Assembly (NCBI RefSeq): GCF_900111105.1
Contig: NZ_FOGC01000002.1
Coordinates: 290,210 to 354,209, forward strand
Direction: 5' to 3'
Source of the DNA: Rosenbergiella nectarea
Lineage (GTDB): Bacteria; Pseudomonadota; Gammaproteobacteria; Enterobacterales; Enterobacteriaceae
DNA: 64,000 nt
In this document: piece by piece, positions 40,584-49,341 of the stretch
How positions within the stretch are numbered: position 1 is the stretch's first letter
How the letters are laid out: the number at the start of each line of letters is the position of its first letter
The notes under the pieces: model-generated
Database searches by the model: none
The model's input: the letters and a program-made list of their open reading frames with translations, nothing else
What the model was told of the DNA's origin: nothing
Position numbers and translations under genes: made by a program

Positions 40584-41579
40584 ATGGACAAGGTATCTAT
40601 TATAATTCCTGTTTATAATGCAGAGATGTACATTGTAAATTGTCTAAATAGTATAGTTGATCAACGATATAAAAATTTTGAATTAATTATTGTCAATGAT
40701 GGAAGTGCAGATAGAACTTCTTATTTAATTGAGAGGTTCATAGAAAATAAATCTGATGAGATCAATATAAAGCTTATTGAAAAAGAAAATGGTGGCGTGA
40801 GTAGCGCGAGAAATAAGGGTTTGTCCTCAGCGACAGGGAAATATATTATATTTATTGATTCTGATGATACTGTTTCTCCCGAACATGTAATGAGTCTTAT
40901 ATCCCCTCTAAAGGATTTATCTCCTAATGACTTAGTATGTAACAGTTTAATTGACGAACACCAACGAGTTAAAAATATTAACTTAGAGGGATATTATCAT
41001 CTGGAATGTTTCGAAAAGGCTTATGATGTTTTAGAATGTAGTAATCAATTAGGTTATTTACATAATAAAATTTTCTCTCGCGATATTATTATTGAAAATA
41101 ACATCACATTTAATGAAAAAATAAGTATGGCGGAAGATCTACTATTCGTTCTTGAGTATATCAAGTTTATAGATGGTTTCTTTTTCTCTAAAGTATCTAG
41201 TTATCAATATACTAAAAATGAAGGTTCTTTATCTGAAAAAAAGCTGACTGATAGTCAAATAATGACTTATTTAGAAATATTAAAATCTACCTATACTAAA
41301 TTGCTTATTAGTATGGAAGGTAGAGGAAATATAACAAATAATATTAATTTCTATTATGGTCTAAAGAAAACTACATGTTTGATGAGTATCTATGTCTATA
41401 GAGCAGTTAAAGGTATGGATAATACAAAAGTAATCAAGAAAAAAATTAATAACTCATTGACCTTCAAGCAACTACTTGCTCTTAAAAAAATCAATGCAAT
41501 AAAGTATCTCATATTAACTCTTCCGCAGTTTGTTGCCTTAACTTTAATTAAAAAACTCTATATAAATAAATATAGATAA
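40584..41579 (+). CDS. Family 2 glycosyltransferase
   Basis: The 331 residues contain a GT-A fold starting VSIIIPVYNAEMYIVNCLNS, then IIVNDGSADRT and KENGGVSSARNKG. The nucleotide-sugar DxD is in IIFIDSDDTVSPEH (about 93). The remainder is lysine- and asparagine-rich, with a weakly hydrophobic C-terminus. It begins one base after the Stealth gene stop. Donor and acceptor cannot be read from sequence; it adds one sugar of the repeat unit. Confidence 0.9.
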   Translation: MDKVSIIIPVYNAEMYIVNCLNSIVDQRYKNFELIIVNDGSADRTSYLIERFIENKSDEINIKLIEKENGGVSSARNKGLSSATGKYIIFIDSDDTVSPEHVMSLISPLKDLSPNDLVCNSLIDEHQRVKNINLEGYYHLECFEKAYDVLECSNQLGYLHNKIFSRDIIIENNITFNEKISMAEDLLFVLEYIKFIDGFFFSKVSSYQYTKNEGSLSEKKLTDSQIMTYLEILKSTYTKLLISMEGRGNITNNINFYYGLKKTTCLMSIYVYRAVKGMDNTKVIKKKINNSLTFKQLLALKKINAIKYLILTLPQFVALTLIKKLYINKYR

Positions 41580-41588
41580 GGGGCAATT

Positions 41589-42359
41589 TTGTCTTTTAGC
41601 CATAAGAAAGGGTATCCCATCCAGTTCGATTTAAAATCTAAAGCGATGCAGTATATGCTTGAGTCGAATGCATCATGGACTCACAATTGGGATGACCATA
41701 TTGATCTAGAGATTCAAAAATCTTTGAATTCTCATGATATAAATTTTTGTCCTTCTTTATGGGATGATAAATATAAATATAGGGGAGTTAATTATATTCA
41801 GAAACCGAAATTTGTTCTTGGATTTAATGAGCCAGATAAGAAAAGTCAATCCAATATGAGTATTAAGGATGCGATTCATGCGTGGACCTTTTTGTCGAAA
41901 ACTATTCCAGAAGATGTCATTCTCGTCGGGCCAGCTTGTTCTGATGACGGGCACGGGCATGCTTGGGCTCGGGAATTTTATAGAAAAGCTTTGGATATGA
42001 AATTAAGGATAGATGCTATTGGTCTGCATCTATACAGAGATGATCTTTATGGCTATGGTAAAAATTTCATCCCAAGAATCAGTGATGAATTCCAATTACC
42101 TGTAGTTATTTCAGAGTTTGCATATATAAATTGGAATAGTCGCATTCAAGACTGGAAATGTAAAAATTTTCTTAATAAGGCAATTAATGAATCGTTGAGA
42201 TTTATCAATTGGTGTGAAGATGATCAGGCAGTGCAAGGGTATTGTATCTTTGCAGACTATAATGATCATTTACCGATTCGAGATGATTATAAGTATGCTT
42301 GGAAAATGATTAGCCAAGGATATCTCACAGAGTTATATAAGCTCTATCGTCAAATTTGA
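41589..42359 (+). CDS. GH128/Asl1-like glycoside hydrolase without signal peptide
   Basis: The 256 residues follow the Asl1-like catalytic domain: ASWTHNWD (28-35), a FCPSLW strand, GFNEPD (78-83, Glu81 as acid/base), VGPACSDDG, IDAIGLHLYRDD (141-152) and VVISEFAYI (172-180, Glu176 as nucleophile). Both catalytic glutamates are kept, about 95 residues apart, as in GH128 beta-1,3-glucanases. The start is TTG, 9 bases after the upstream stop, and no signal peptide is present. It is embedded in the glycosyltransferase genes, so it may trim or quality-check the lipid-linked unit, or be used after lysis. That role is inferred. Confidence 0.78.
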   Translation: MSFSHKKGYPIQFDLKSKAMQYMLESNASWTHNWDDHIDLEIQKSLNSHDINFCPSLWDDKYKYRGVNYIQKPKFVLGFNEPDKKSQSNMSIKDAIHAWTFLSKTIPEDVILVGPACSDDGHGHAWAREFYRKALDMKLRIDAIGLHLYRDDLYGYGKNFIPRISDEFQLPVVISEFAYINWNSRIQDWKCKNFLNKAINESLRFINWCEDDQAVQGYCIFADYNDHLPIRDDYKYAWKMISQGYLTELYKLYRQI

Positions 42360-42371
42360 AGAGATATAATA

Positions 42372-43103
42372 ATGAATGATATGACAGTCGCAATTATCTT
42401 ACCTGTTTATAATGCATCCGAGACACTAGATAGAGCTATAACCTCTGTACTTGCTCAGTCTTATACGAATTTCACATTATATATAATTGATGACTTTTCA
42501 AAAGATAATAGCCGTGAAATAATCAACAAATATATTCATGATAAAAATATCAAAGTCATGTTTAATGATAAAAATCTTGGTGTTGCTGAATCCAGAAATA
42601 GAGGGTTGGATTTAGCTGTAGAAGATGTTGTAGCTTTTATAGACAGTGATGATGAGTGGTTAAAGGATAAACTTGAAACTCAAATTTCAAGAATATCAGT
42701 TACCAACGGTTTACCTAATGTCAGTCATTATAATTTTATTAGCGACCAACGAAAATTGGTAGGCTATGATAAAAACCTTTTATCTAGAAAAGATTTTCTA
42801 AAAAAAGAATTCAGAATATGTTTGTCTTCCTTGGTTCATAAAAGAAATAATGTAAGGTTTAAAAAAATAGGACATGAAGATTTCATTTACATTAGTTCAT
42901 TATATGACCTGCATGGCCATATTTCAGTGACTAATAAACCATTGGTTAATTATTATGTTACTGAAGGTTCATTATCATCAAATAAAATTACTGCTGCATG
43001 CTGGCAATTTAACTTACTAAGTAAAGAACTAAAATTACCTAGACATAAAGCTATTTACTATTTCTTTTTCTATGCTCTGAATGCTTTGTTATTTAGAAAC
43101 TAG
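42372..43103 (+). CDS. Family 2 glycosyltransferase (short)
   Basis: The 243 residues make a compact GT-A enzyme. It begins TVAIILPVYNASETLDRAI, then IIDDFSKDNS and NLGVAESRNRG. The DxD segment is VVAFIDSDDEWLKDKLE (about 91-107). It resembles the AmsE/AmsB-type transferases of Erwinia EPS loci in length and motifs. The sugar specificity is unknown. It lies 12 bases after the glycosidase gene in the same operon. Confidence 0.88.
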   Translation: MNDMTVAIILPVYNASETLDRAITSVLAQSYTNFTLYIIDDFSKDNSREIINKYIHDKNIKVMFNDKNLGVAESRNRGLDLAVEDVVAFIDSDDEWLKDKLETQISRISVTNGLPNVSHYNFISDQRKLVGYDKNLLSRKDFLKKEFRICLSSLVHKRNNVRFKKIGHEDFIYISSLYDLHGHISVTNKPLVNYYVTEGSLSSNKITAACWQFNLLSKELKLPRHKAIYYFFFYALNALLFRN

Positions 43104-43118
43104 TTAGCTGGAGAGAAA

Positions 43119-44096
43119 ATGAATTTATCTTTAAAAGAAATAAAAGTCCGGCTATTAGATTGTCTTAGGGGGATCTATACCCGAATTGCTATAGTCCTTA
43201 ATTTACAAAAAAAAGTAGTAGAATGTAAAAATGAATATAATCCCTTAGTGAAAAATGGTAATGCTAAAAATATACCTCTGCCAAAAAATATTTGGCTTTA
43301 TTGGAATGATACACCACCTGAAATTGTATTGAATTGTTTAAAATTGGTAAAAAATTTACATCCAGAGTGGAATGTTTATTTTCTAAACAAGGATACAATT
43401 TACAAATTTGTTGATCTTAATTTTGAAGATATAAAAGCGGTTACCCATCAGCAACAGTCAGATGCAATTAGATTAGAGCTTCTTTATAAGTACGGTGGGA
43501 TTTGGTTAGATGCGAGTGTAATAGTATTCAATTCTTTTGATAAATTCAAATCAACTATCGATAATCAAAATGTGGACTTATTAGGCTTTTACCGAGAAGT
43601 AAATCTTATCGACCGCAGTAATCCTGTAATGGAAAACTGGTTTATAGTTGCTCGACCACAGTCATCAGCAATCAAATTATGGAGAGATGAGTTCCACAGA
43701 TCCCTCTTAATTGGTGTTAAAAGTTATGTAGATAATACGAGGGTTTTAAAACCACAAGCTTTAGCTAATCTTTATGACCCCTATTATTTGGTATGTTATG
43801 TAGCATTCCAGAATATCTTGCCAAAGATAAATTCATATATCATGTATGATTGTGATAAAAATGCATTCAATTATCATATGACAGGTGGTTTTCGAAATTG
43901 GTTGTTTAAAAGAAATAGATGGGGGAAGTATAATCTTATAAGAAACTTCTTCCTTAATAAACATCCTAATATCATGCCAGACATGATTAAATTGACTGGT
44001 AAAGATAGAGAGCTTTTCAATAAATATCTAAAGAATAGAATTTTCACTCGACACTCTATGGCCTCTAAAATTATTAAACTACTTGAGGATAAATAG
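43119..44096 (+). CDS. Capsular polysaccharide synthesis glycosyltransferase (GT32-like)
   Basis: The 325 residues match the Caps_synth/GT32 group: IPLPKNIWLYWNDTPPEIV (52-70), HPEWNVYFLNKDT, then HQQQSDAIRLELLYKYGGIW with the catalytic DxD-like WLDAS (Asp131). The N-terminus is amphipathic and may touch the membrane. Members add hexoses in capsule synthesis. The donor is not predictable. It overlaps nothing and is followed 7 bases later by wzx. Confidence 0.85.
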   Translation: MNLSLKEIKVRLLDCLRGIYTRIAIVLNLQKKVVECKNEYNPLVKNGNAKNIPLPKNIWLYWNDTPPEIVLNCLKLVKNLHPEWNVYFLNKDTIYKFVDLNFEDIKAVTHQQQSDAIRLELLYKYGGIWLDASVIVFNSFDKFKSTIDNQNVDLLGFYREVNLIDRSNPVMENWFIVARPQSSAIKLWRDEFHRSLLIGVKSYVDNTRVLKPQALANLYDPYYLVCYVAFQNILPKINSYIMYDCDKNAFNYHMTGGFRNWLFKRNRWGKYNLIRNFFLNKHPNIMPDMIKLTGKDRELFNKYLKNRIFTRHSMASKIIKLLEDK

Positions 44097-44103
44097 GATT
44101 TTC

Positions 44104-45411
44104 ATGGTCAACAAATTACTTAAAAACAAAATATTTACTAATGTGGTTTGGCTTTTAAGCGAGAAGATAATTTCAATCGTTGGCTTGCTTTTTGTGACAT
44201 CTTATGTTGCTAAATATATTGGACCTGATAACTTTGGTAAGTTGAATATTTCAGTATACTATTACTCTATTATACAAACCATTGCCTTATGGGGCAGTGA
44301 TACGATAGGAATAAAAAGAATAAGCAAAAATTTATCTTCTGGACTAAATTTTCTTTTCTCTTTTGCTTCTTATCGATTTTTAGTGTTTAGTATTGTTGCA
44401 GCCATTACTGAACTCTATCTTTATTTTACTTTTGATAAGCTAACTTTTTATTTTTCATTGGCTGTTTGTGCATCTTCTCTGTTTTCAGTTGTTGACGTAT
44501 TCAACAGTTACAATGAAGCTAGATTAAAATCATTTTTTAACGTTATAGCTAATGTTATCGGTATCTTTGTTAGTCTTGTTATCCGTTTCGTCATCGCGCA
44601 TTTTGAATTGCCACCTATCTTTTTATCTATATCAATTGTATGCACTGGATTAGTTCCTTTTATTATTAGGTCTATAATTTTCTTAAAAACTCATAATACT
44701 TATACAGTGAAGAGTATAAGATTTAGAAAAGAGTATGTTAGCTATGGAATAGTTACTGGTACTGGCCTTTTAATATCAAGTGTTTCGGTAATGATTTATG
44801 TGAATATTTCACGAGTACTACTTGGTTACTATAATTCACTTTCTGATGTAGGAATATATTCGGTAGCGATGACATTAGGTACGATGTGGGGATTCATTAA
44901 TAATGCAATCGTCGTTTCAATCACACCAAAACTTTATAGTTCTAATAATAGTAATACTAATGAAACGACTGCTTTTACTTGTCAGATATTAATGTTGATA
45001 GGTTTCGGTTATTTTATGTTCTTTTATCTTTTTGGAAACTTCATTCTAGAATCATTATATGGAAAGAGTTATTCAGCTGCTTATATTGTCACATTTTTCC
45101 TGATTGCTTCAACTTGCTTATCAGGTCTAGGTATGGCTATCAGTCGTTATATAATATCTTTAAATGGCTACTCTTATTTAGCCAAGAAATCTTTCTTTGT
45201 CGTACTACTCGGTGGTGGTGTTGCTATTTTTCTAATTTCCCATTATGGCCTAATAGGCGCATCAATGAGTGCTTGCTTTATTGAACTCATATCAGTGAGT
45301 TTTCTTAACCTTTTCTTTAAAACGGATCTCATGATCAAATTATTCATTAACATATTCAATCTTAGAAAGTTTTTTTCTACTTTTGTTGGGATATATAAAC
45401 AAAGGGAATGA
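44104..45411 (+). CDS. wzx: Polysaccharide flippase Wzx
   Basis: This MOP/PST-superfamily membrane protein has 435 residues and about 12-14 helices. It opens with an amphipathic tip, then NVVWLLSEKIISIVGLLFV and YVAKYIGPDNFGKLN, typical of O-unit flippases that move undecaprenyl-linked repeats across the inner membrane. I chose ATG 44104 (AGGA 5 bases upstream) over an in-frame TTG overlapping the previous gene. It is the last plus-strand gene of the EPS operon. Confidence 0.92.
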   Translation: MVNKLLKNKIFTNVVWLLSEKIISIVGLLFVTSYVAKYIGPDNFGKLNISVYYYSIIQTIALWGSDTIGIKRISKNLSSGLNFLFSFASYRFLVFSIVAAITELYLYFTFDKLTFYFSLAVCASSLFSVVDVFNSYNEARLKSFFNVIANVIGIFVSLVIRFVIAHFELPPIFLSISIVCTGLVPFIIRSIIFLKTHNTYTVKSIRFRKEYVSYGIVTGTGLLISSVSVMIYVNISRVLLGYYNSLSDVGIYSVAMTLGTMWGFINNAIVVSITPKLYSSNNSNTNETTAFTCQILMLIGFGYFMFFYLFGNFILESLYGKSYSAAYIVTFFLIASTCLSGLGMAISRYIISLNGYSYLAKKSFFVVLLGGGVAIFLISHYGLIGASMSACFIELISVSFLNLFFKTDLMIKLFINIFNLRKFFSTFVGIYKQRE

Positions 45412-46039
45412 TGATTTCCCTAAGGCTTACCCCTTGTGGAACGATTGGGATGATGTTTGGCGCTAATGATTCATGAACCACTATCATAAATCCTAGCAGC
45501 CTTACAAAGCCCAATGCCTAAGAGTAATAGCGTAGTCCATAAAACTATAGTTACTAATGTAATGATGATTATCATGTCGAATCCCCCAATAAGTTATTTC
45601 TTTTATACCATTGATACATGACATAATTATTACATTATCTAACTTTAACTTTTTACAGCCGCAATGATTGAGTAATAGACTGGGGATTGTTGTGTTGAAA
45701 CTACTATCAAGTTTTTTTAGAGCCTCATTTTATAGGTTTGTACGCGCTGCCCTTGGTCATCAGAACCATCGAAGTAGGATAGGAGGATTGTAACAAGTAG
45801 TCACCTGGCTTGTTAAGTTTCAAGTGATTAAATATAAATAAGCAATATACCTTATAACTATAGAATATATAATTTCTATTGAATAATTATTATATTAACA
45901 GGACATCCTCTGTTTTTTTGTAAAACTTTTCTTCTAGGCTGTTAATTCAAACTCCCTGAGTTAATAATCGGGGTTAACTTCTAGAAAGAAATTTTTATAA
46001 AACGTCCCTGTTTTAATTTAAAGTCTTAGTGTTTTATTT
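45412..46039. other. 628-base AT-rich region after wzx
   Basis: No gene of normal size is present. It contains a candidate 34-codon minus-strand membrane-protein frame (45471-45575). It also has a 33-codon GTG frame at 45692-45793 (a basic peptide with a GGGG site upstream, weaker case). No clear terminator for wzx was found. A slightly GC-richer island at 45735-45790 may be an import scar. Confidence 0.45.
45471..45575 (-). CDS. Candidate 34-residue single-helix membrane protein
   Basis: An ATG at 45575 is preceded six bases upstream by GGGGGA. The encoded peptide starts with an uninterrupted hydrophobic run (IIIITLVTIVLWTTLLLLGI, residues 2-21) followed by a short basic and polar tail (CKAARIYDSGS). 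The composition and orientation (positive-inside tail) are typical of real small membrane proteins. AT-rich DNA can give hydrophobic frames by chance, so support is moderate. It is antisense to nothing and convergent with wzx. Confidence 0.4.
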   Translation of the reverse strand: MIIIITLVTIVLWTTLLLLGIGLCKAARIYDSGS

Positions 46040-46573
46040 TTAACCGGATTGCTTTCGGGGTAAGCTATTAATCAATAGTTGATTCTTATTTATTACATAG
46101 TGGTCTTTCTCTATGGATTTAAATAAAATTACACCTGCTCCTATTATAACATTATCCCCAACCTCAATGTCATCTGATAATACAGATGAGTTAACTCCCA
46201 TGGTCACTCCGTCCCCTATAATAAATTTATTAGGTCTTCCTTTTTTATTCGCCCCTAAAGTACATCCCTGCCTAATAACAAAGTTATATCCGATTTCACA
46301 CCCTGCGTTAATTACAATGCAGTGAGGGTGCCAAATGATTAATCCTTTTTTTATTTTCGTTTTGTAAGGTAGTTCAACACTAAATAAGAGTTCGTTTATC
46401 ATTTTGTTTAACATAACAAAAATAAGGCCAAGTGTTTTCAATATTAAATTTTTAGAGGTATAGTAGTTTGATAATCTAAACAGCATTATGACTATTTTTG
46501 CTTTTAGTCCTTTGTTTATCCTAATCTCAAAAATAATTTCTACCAACGACAGATGTTTTCTTTTATCACTCAT
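46040..46573 (-). CDS. Hexapeptide-repeat (serine acetyltransferase-like) acyltransferase
   Basis: The 177 residues have an N-terminal helical half (1-75). A left-handed beta-helix follows (about 78-165) with KIKKGLIIWHPHCIVINAG, GCEIGYNFVIRQGCTLGANKKG and IEVGDNVIIGAGVILFKSI. This is the serine O-acetyltransferase fold, including the active-site His in IIWHPHCIVINA. In EPS loci such proteins acetylate sugars; a CysE role is unlikely here because of the short N-terminal domain. It is transcribed against the EPS operon from its own AT-rich promoter region. Confidence 0.85.
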   Translation of the reverse strand: MSDKRKHLSLVEIIFEIRINKGLKAKIVIMLFRLSNYYTSKNLILKTLGLIFVMLNKMINELLFSVELPYKTKIKKGLIIWHPHCIVINAGCEIGYNFVIRQGCTLGANKKGRPNKFIIGDGVTMGVNSSVLSDDIEVGDNVIIGAGVILFKSIEKDHYVINKNQLLINSLPRKQSG

Positions 46574-47177
46574 TAATAATACCTAACATAACTAAATTTG
46601 GTTGAGTTTTGATAGTATAATCTGTCTAATCATAAGACAATATGGAATTGTCTCTATTTTGCTTTCGGATATTATAATTTTTGACATGTATGACGTTTCT
46701 ATTGAAGGATGATGTATTAGTACTGCCCTATATAATATTTCTTTTGGTTACCGTCTACTTGCTTTTAAGTCTATGAGTTTCAATATTGATTATTAACTAA
46801 TAACGCCGTTTAATTTTCAGTACCATAAGCTCGAAATAAGTATTATTTTAGAATAATTAACTGTTATTATGCGGTGAATTGTTGTGTATTCTAGCGTTGT
46901 AGCGGGATGATGATACTATGAGTACAGTTTGTTGTTGATATTTATTCAGTATTAAATCGTACTAATGAGTATGGTTATCAAAGATACATGACTGTTACAA
47001 TTATCACTTTTATGCTTAATAAAGCTCTTTTATGGTCATTTATCGATTATTGTCCTGTTTCTCTTTTATATTCCATTCAGACACCCCAAAAAATCCCTTT
47101 CTAATTCTTAATTTAGCTGATTTTCCTTGGATCCTTGATCTTTTATGCTGATTGCCTCACTCCTTAGGAGATGAACT
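46574..47177. other. AT-rich non-coding stretch between the acetyltransferase and the DUF2778 stump
   Basis: About 600 bases without a supportable gene on either strand. It includes the promoter of the minus-strand acetyltransferase. The composition matches the EPS locus, so the import boundary lies beyond it, near 47.1-47.2 kb. Confidence 0.6.
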
Positions 47178-47300
47178 ATGCCATGGATTTATCAGCAATC
47201 GTCGGGTCGTTTATATCATATTCAACAGTTTATCGTTGGAGGTTACAGCGGCTTCCCCCCTCAAAAGATTTCGGCGATCTCTACAGCCAAACACTGTTGA
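47178..47300 (+). pseudogene. 5' stump of a DUF2778/Tlde1-like gene
   Basis: The frame begins at ATG 47178 behind a well-spaced AGGAG and encodes MPWIYQQSSGRLYHIQQFIV followed by GGYSGF. That is the start pattern of DUF2778 proteins (W-x-Y-x-Q-x-(S/T)-G-x-L ... GYSG). The family includes Tlde1, an L,D-transpeptidase-like type VI secretion effector. The frame stops after 40 residues, and the catalytic His/Cys half (HGD and S-x-GCI) is not found downstream in any frame. I call it a truncated remnant; identification rests on 25 residues. Confidence 0.5.
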
Positions 47301-47771
47301 TCACAGTGACCTCTTCACGGCCTGAACAGGCCAGTAAAGGCTTTATTGTTAATACGATGATTTCTGACCAAGGGTGCTCAATGGCTGATCCCATCATTTT
47401 CGACCTCGCTTTTTTAGACGGGAATTTCTCTGTAGATTTAGTAATAGTTCCACAAATATCCCTAACAAGTCTTCTGTGGTATTTACTATTTTCAAAACGT
47501 AGCCAACAGTAATGTCTCAATTATCGCACTGAGCATTTCGGCGCTGGGGCGGTTTACTTTGCCGCGTGATCCAACAGCGCAGACCACTATCCTTTATCGA
47601 GCTCACCATCAAAATCTGTGACTAGCGTTATATTTCCCTTCACTAAGCCCTATGTCCTCACTCAATCAAGCCTCAGTTCACAGTTTGCTCCGGGTAACTA
47701 GGGTAGTAATGAGGCTAATTGTTACGTTTGACTAAGAAGCCTAACAACTAGAGTCATCAAGAGGGGACATA
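47301..47771 (+). other. Degenerate region downstream of the DUF2778 stump
   Basis: Several short frames occur but none is convincing. A 113-codon plus frame (47171-47512) contains a protein-like piece (SKGFIVNTMISDQGCSM) that I cannot assign. No matching immunity or T6SS gene was recognised. GC rises toward core values from about 47.2 kb, so this may be core or mobile DNA in decay. Confidence 0.4.
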
Positions 47772-47936
47772 ATGTCACGGCATTGCATTCACGTTCACTA
47801 TCAAGGTCGTCATACACTTGTTTTAACGCCAAATAATACTGTAGGTGAGGGGGAGAGCCTCTTTACTCAACAACTTGAATCGACGTTAGTCCAACAGTAT
47901 AAATCCTCGGCTTATAGGCCTACTCGCGATGTATAA
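47772..47936 (+). CDS. Candidate 54-residue protein overlapping the manA start
   Basis: ATG 47772 has an AGAGGGG site 4 bases upstream. The 54 residues (MSRHCIHVHYQGRHTLVLTP at the start) end at a TAA that overlaps the manA start by 8 bases. That layout fits a translationally coupled upstream peptide. There is no family signature, signal or membrane helix. It could be a leader for manA or a chance frame; no regulator fold is evident. Confidence 0.35.
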   Translation: MSRHCIHVHYQGRHTLVLTPNNTVGEGESLFTQQLESTLVQQYKSSAYRPTRDV

Positions 47937-49173
47937 ATTAAAAAATTGCGTGCAGCACTATGCGTGGGGGTCATCCACGGCATTAGCCCAACGCTTTGGC
48001 TTGGCGAACCCCGCGCATTTACCGATGGCAGAGGTGTGGATGGGGGCGCACCCCAGTGCTAGCTCTACTTTATTGGTACAGGGGCAGTGGAAGAGTCTAG
48101 CCGCAGAAATTGCCGCTCATCCTGTTGCTATGCTTGGACGCGCGACCTATGAGCGCTTCCACCAACTTCCTTTTTTACTCAAACTGTTGGCAGCTGATCA
48201 GCCGTTGTCGATTCAGGTCCACCCCACCAAGCTTGCCGCTCAGCAAGGGTTTACACGCGAAGATAATTTGCGGATACCTCTCGACCATCCCAACAGAAAC
48301 TACCGCGATGCGAATCATAAGCCTGAAGTTATCTATGCGTTGACTCCGTTCAGGGCGCTAAATGGTTTTAAGTCTTTCAACGAAATTTCCCAAGCCTTCC
48401 AGAAGTTTGAATGGGACCACCCCGCCGTAAAGGCTTTTATTCAGTGTCCTGATACTGTGCGATTGCGACAACTGTTTATTGCCTGCCTACGGCTTGAAGG
48501 GGAAGAAAAACAGCGAGTCTTAACGCGTCTAATACAAAGCGCAGATCAGCAAGAGGTAGAGATCGAGCAAACTATTCGGATGATTGCGAAAGTATGGCCC
48601 GATGACCGCGGGCTGTTGATGCCTCTGTTTCTGAATATTATTGACCTCAGACCGGGGGAGGCTCTGTATCTGGCAGCGGGAACCCCTCATACCTATCTAC
48701 AAGGCATGGGGGTAGAAATAATGGCTAATTCCGATAATGTGCTGCGAGCGGGGTTAACGACGAAACATATCGATATCGATGAGTTAGTGGCTAACGTGCA
48801 GTTTCATGAGAAAAAGGTCGAGCAACTTACTTTATCCCCTTTAGTTAACGGTAATCACAGCCATTACCCAGTGCCCGACCCAGACTTCAGGCTATCGATC
48901 ATTACCCTTATCTCCCCGGTTAGGGTGTCAACCCACGGTTTGCCGCAAATCCTACTTTGCCTAGAGGGAACGCTTAACCTGATATCGGAAGAACAATGTT
49001 TGACGCTATCGTTGGGTGAATCGGCATTTATTCCGGCTAATCAGGGAGCTTTCACGCTCGAAGGACAGGGGCAGGTCGCCTTGGCGACGGTCGGCTTAAC
49101 TGCCTCCCCGACCGGTAATGTTTCACTGGTTAAGGAAAGGATTAGTGATGGCGTATCTGATTTTAAAATGTGA
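47929..49173 (+). CDS. manA: Mannose-6-phosphate isomerase (class I)
   Basis: This zinc enzyme interconverts mannose-6-phosphate and fructose-6-phosphate. At 414 residues it is longer than E. coli ManA (391). Family motifs are NCVQHYAWGS, PMAEVWMGAHPSASS, LPFLLKLLAADQPLSIQVHP (zinc Gln and His), NHKPEVIYAL (zinc Glu) and AAGTPHTYLQGMGVEIMANSDNVLRAGLT split over 252-280. It precedes the mannose PTS genes, so the cluster handles imported mannose. It can also supply mannose-6-phosphate for sugar nucleotides. The 3' end lies in an inverted repeat (49141-49185). Confidence 0.95.
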   Translation: MYKLKNCVQHYAWGSSTALAQRFGLANPAHLPMAEVWMGAHPSASSTLLVQGQWKSLAAEIAAHPVAMLGRATYERFHQLPFLLKLLAADQPLSIQVHPTKLAAQQGFTREDNLRIPLDHPNRNYRDANHKPEVIYALTPFRALNGFKSFNEISQAFQKFEWDHPAVKAFIQCPDTVRLRQLFIACLRLEGEEKQRVLTRLIQSADQQEVEIEQTIRMIAKVWPDDRGLLMPLFLNIIDLRPGEALYLAAGTPHTYLQGMGVEIMANSDNVLRAGLTTKHIDIDELVANVQFHEKKVEQLTLSPLVNGNHSHYPVPDPDFRLSIITLISPVRVSTHGLPQILLCLEGTLNLISEEQCLTLSLGESAFIPANQGAFTLEGQGQVALATVGLTASPTGNVSLVKERISDGVSDFKM

Positions 49174-49341
49174 TCCATCACTAATATATGCATCGATTTA
49201 ATTGAGTCAGTGAATAGATAGATGCTTTCAATCACATATTTACACTAAGTTAACCCATAAACTGCTGTTGCTTCACTAACGAATGGATCTATTAATCCTT
49301 TCCCCATTGGCCCAAGTACTGGTGACAGAGTAGGGGGTTCC

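Noticed and set aside
47171-47512. 113-codon plus-strand frame
   Set aside because: It runs in another frame over the DUF2778 stump, which has the better start and ribosome site; only a short unassigned piece looks protein-like.
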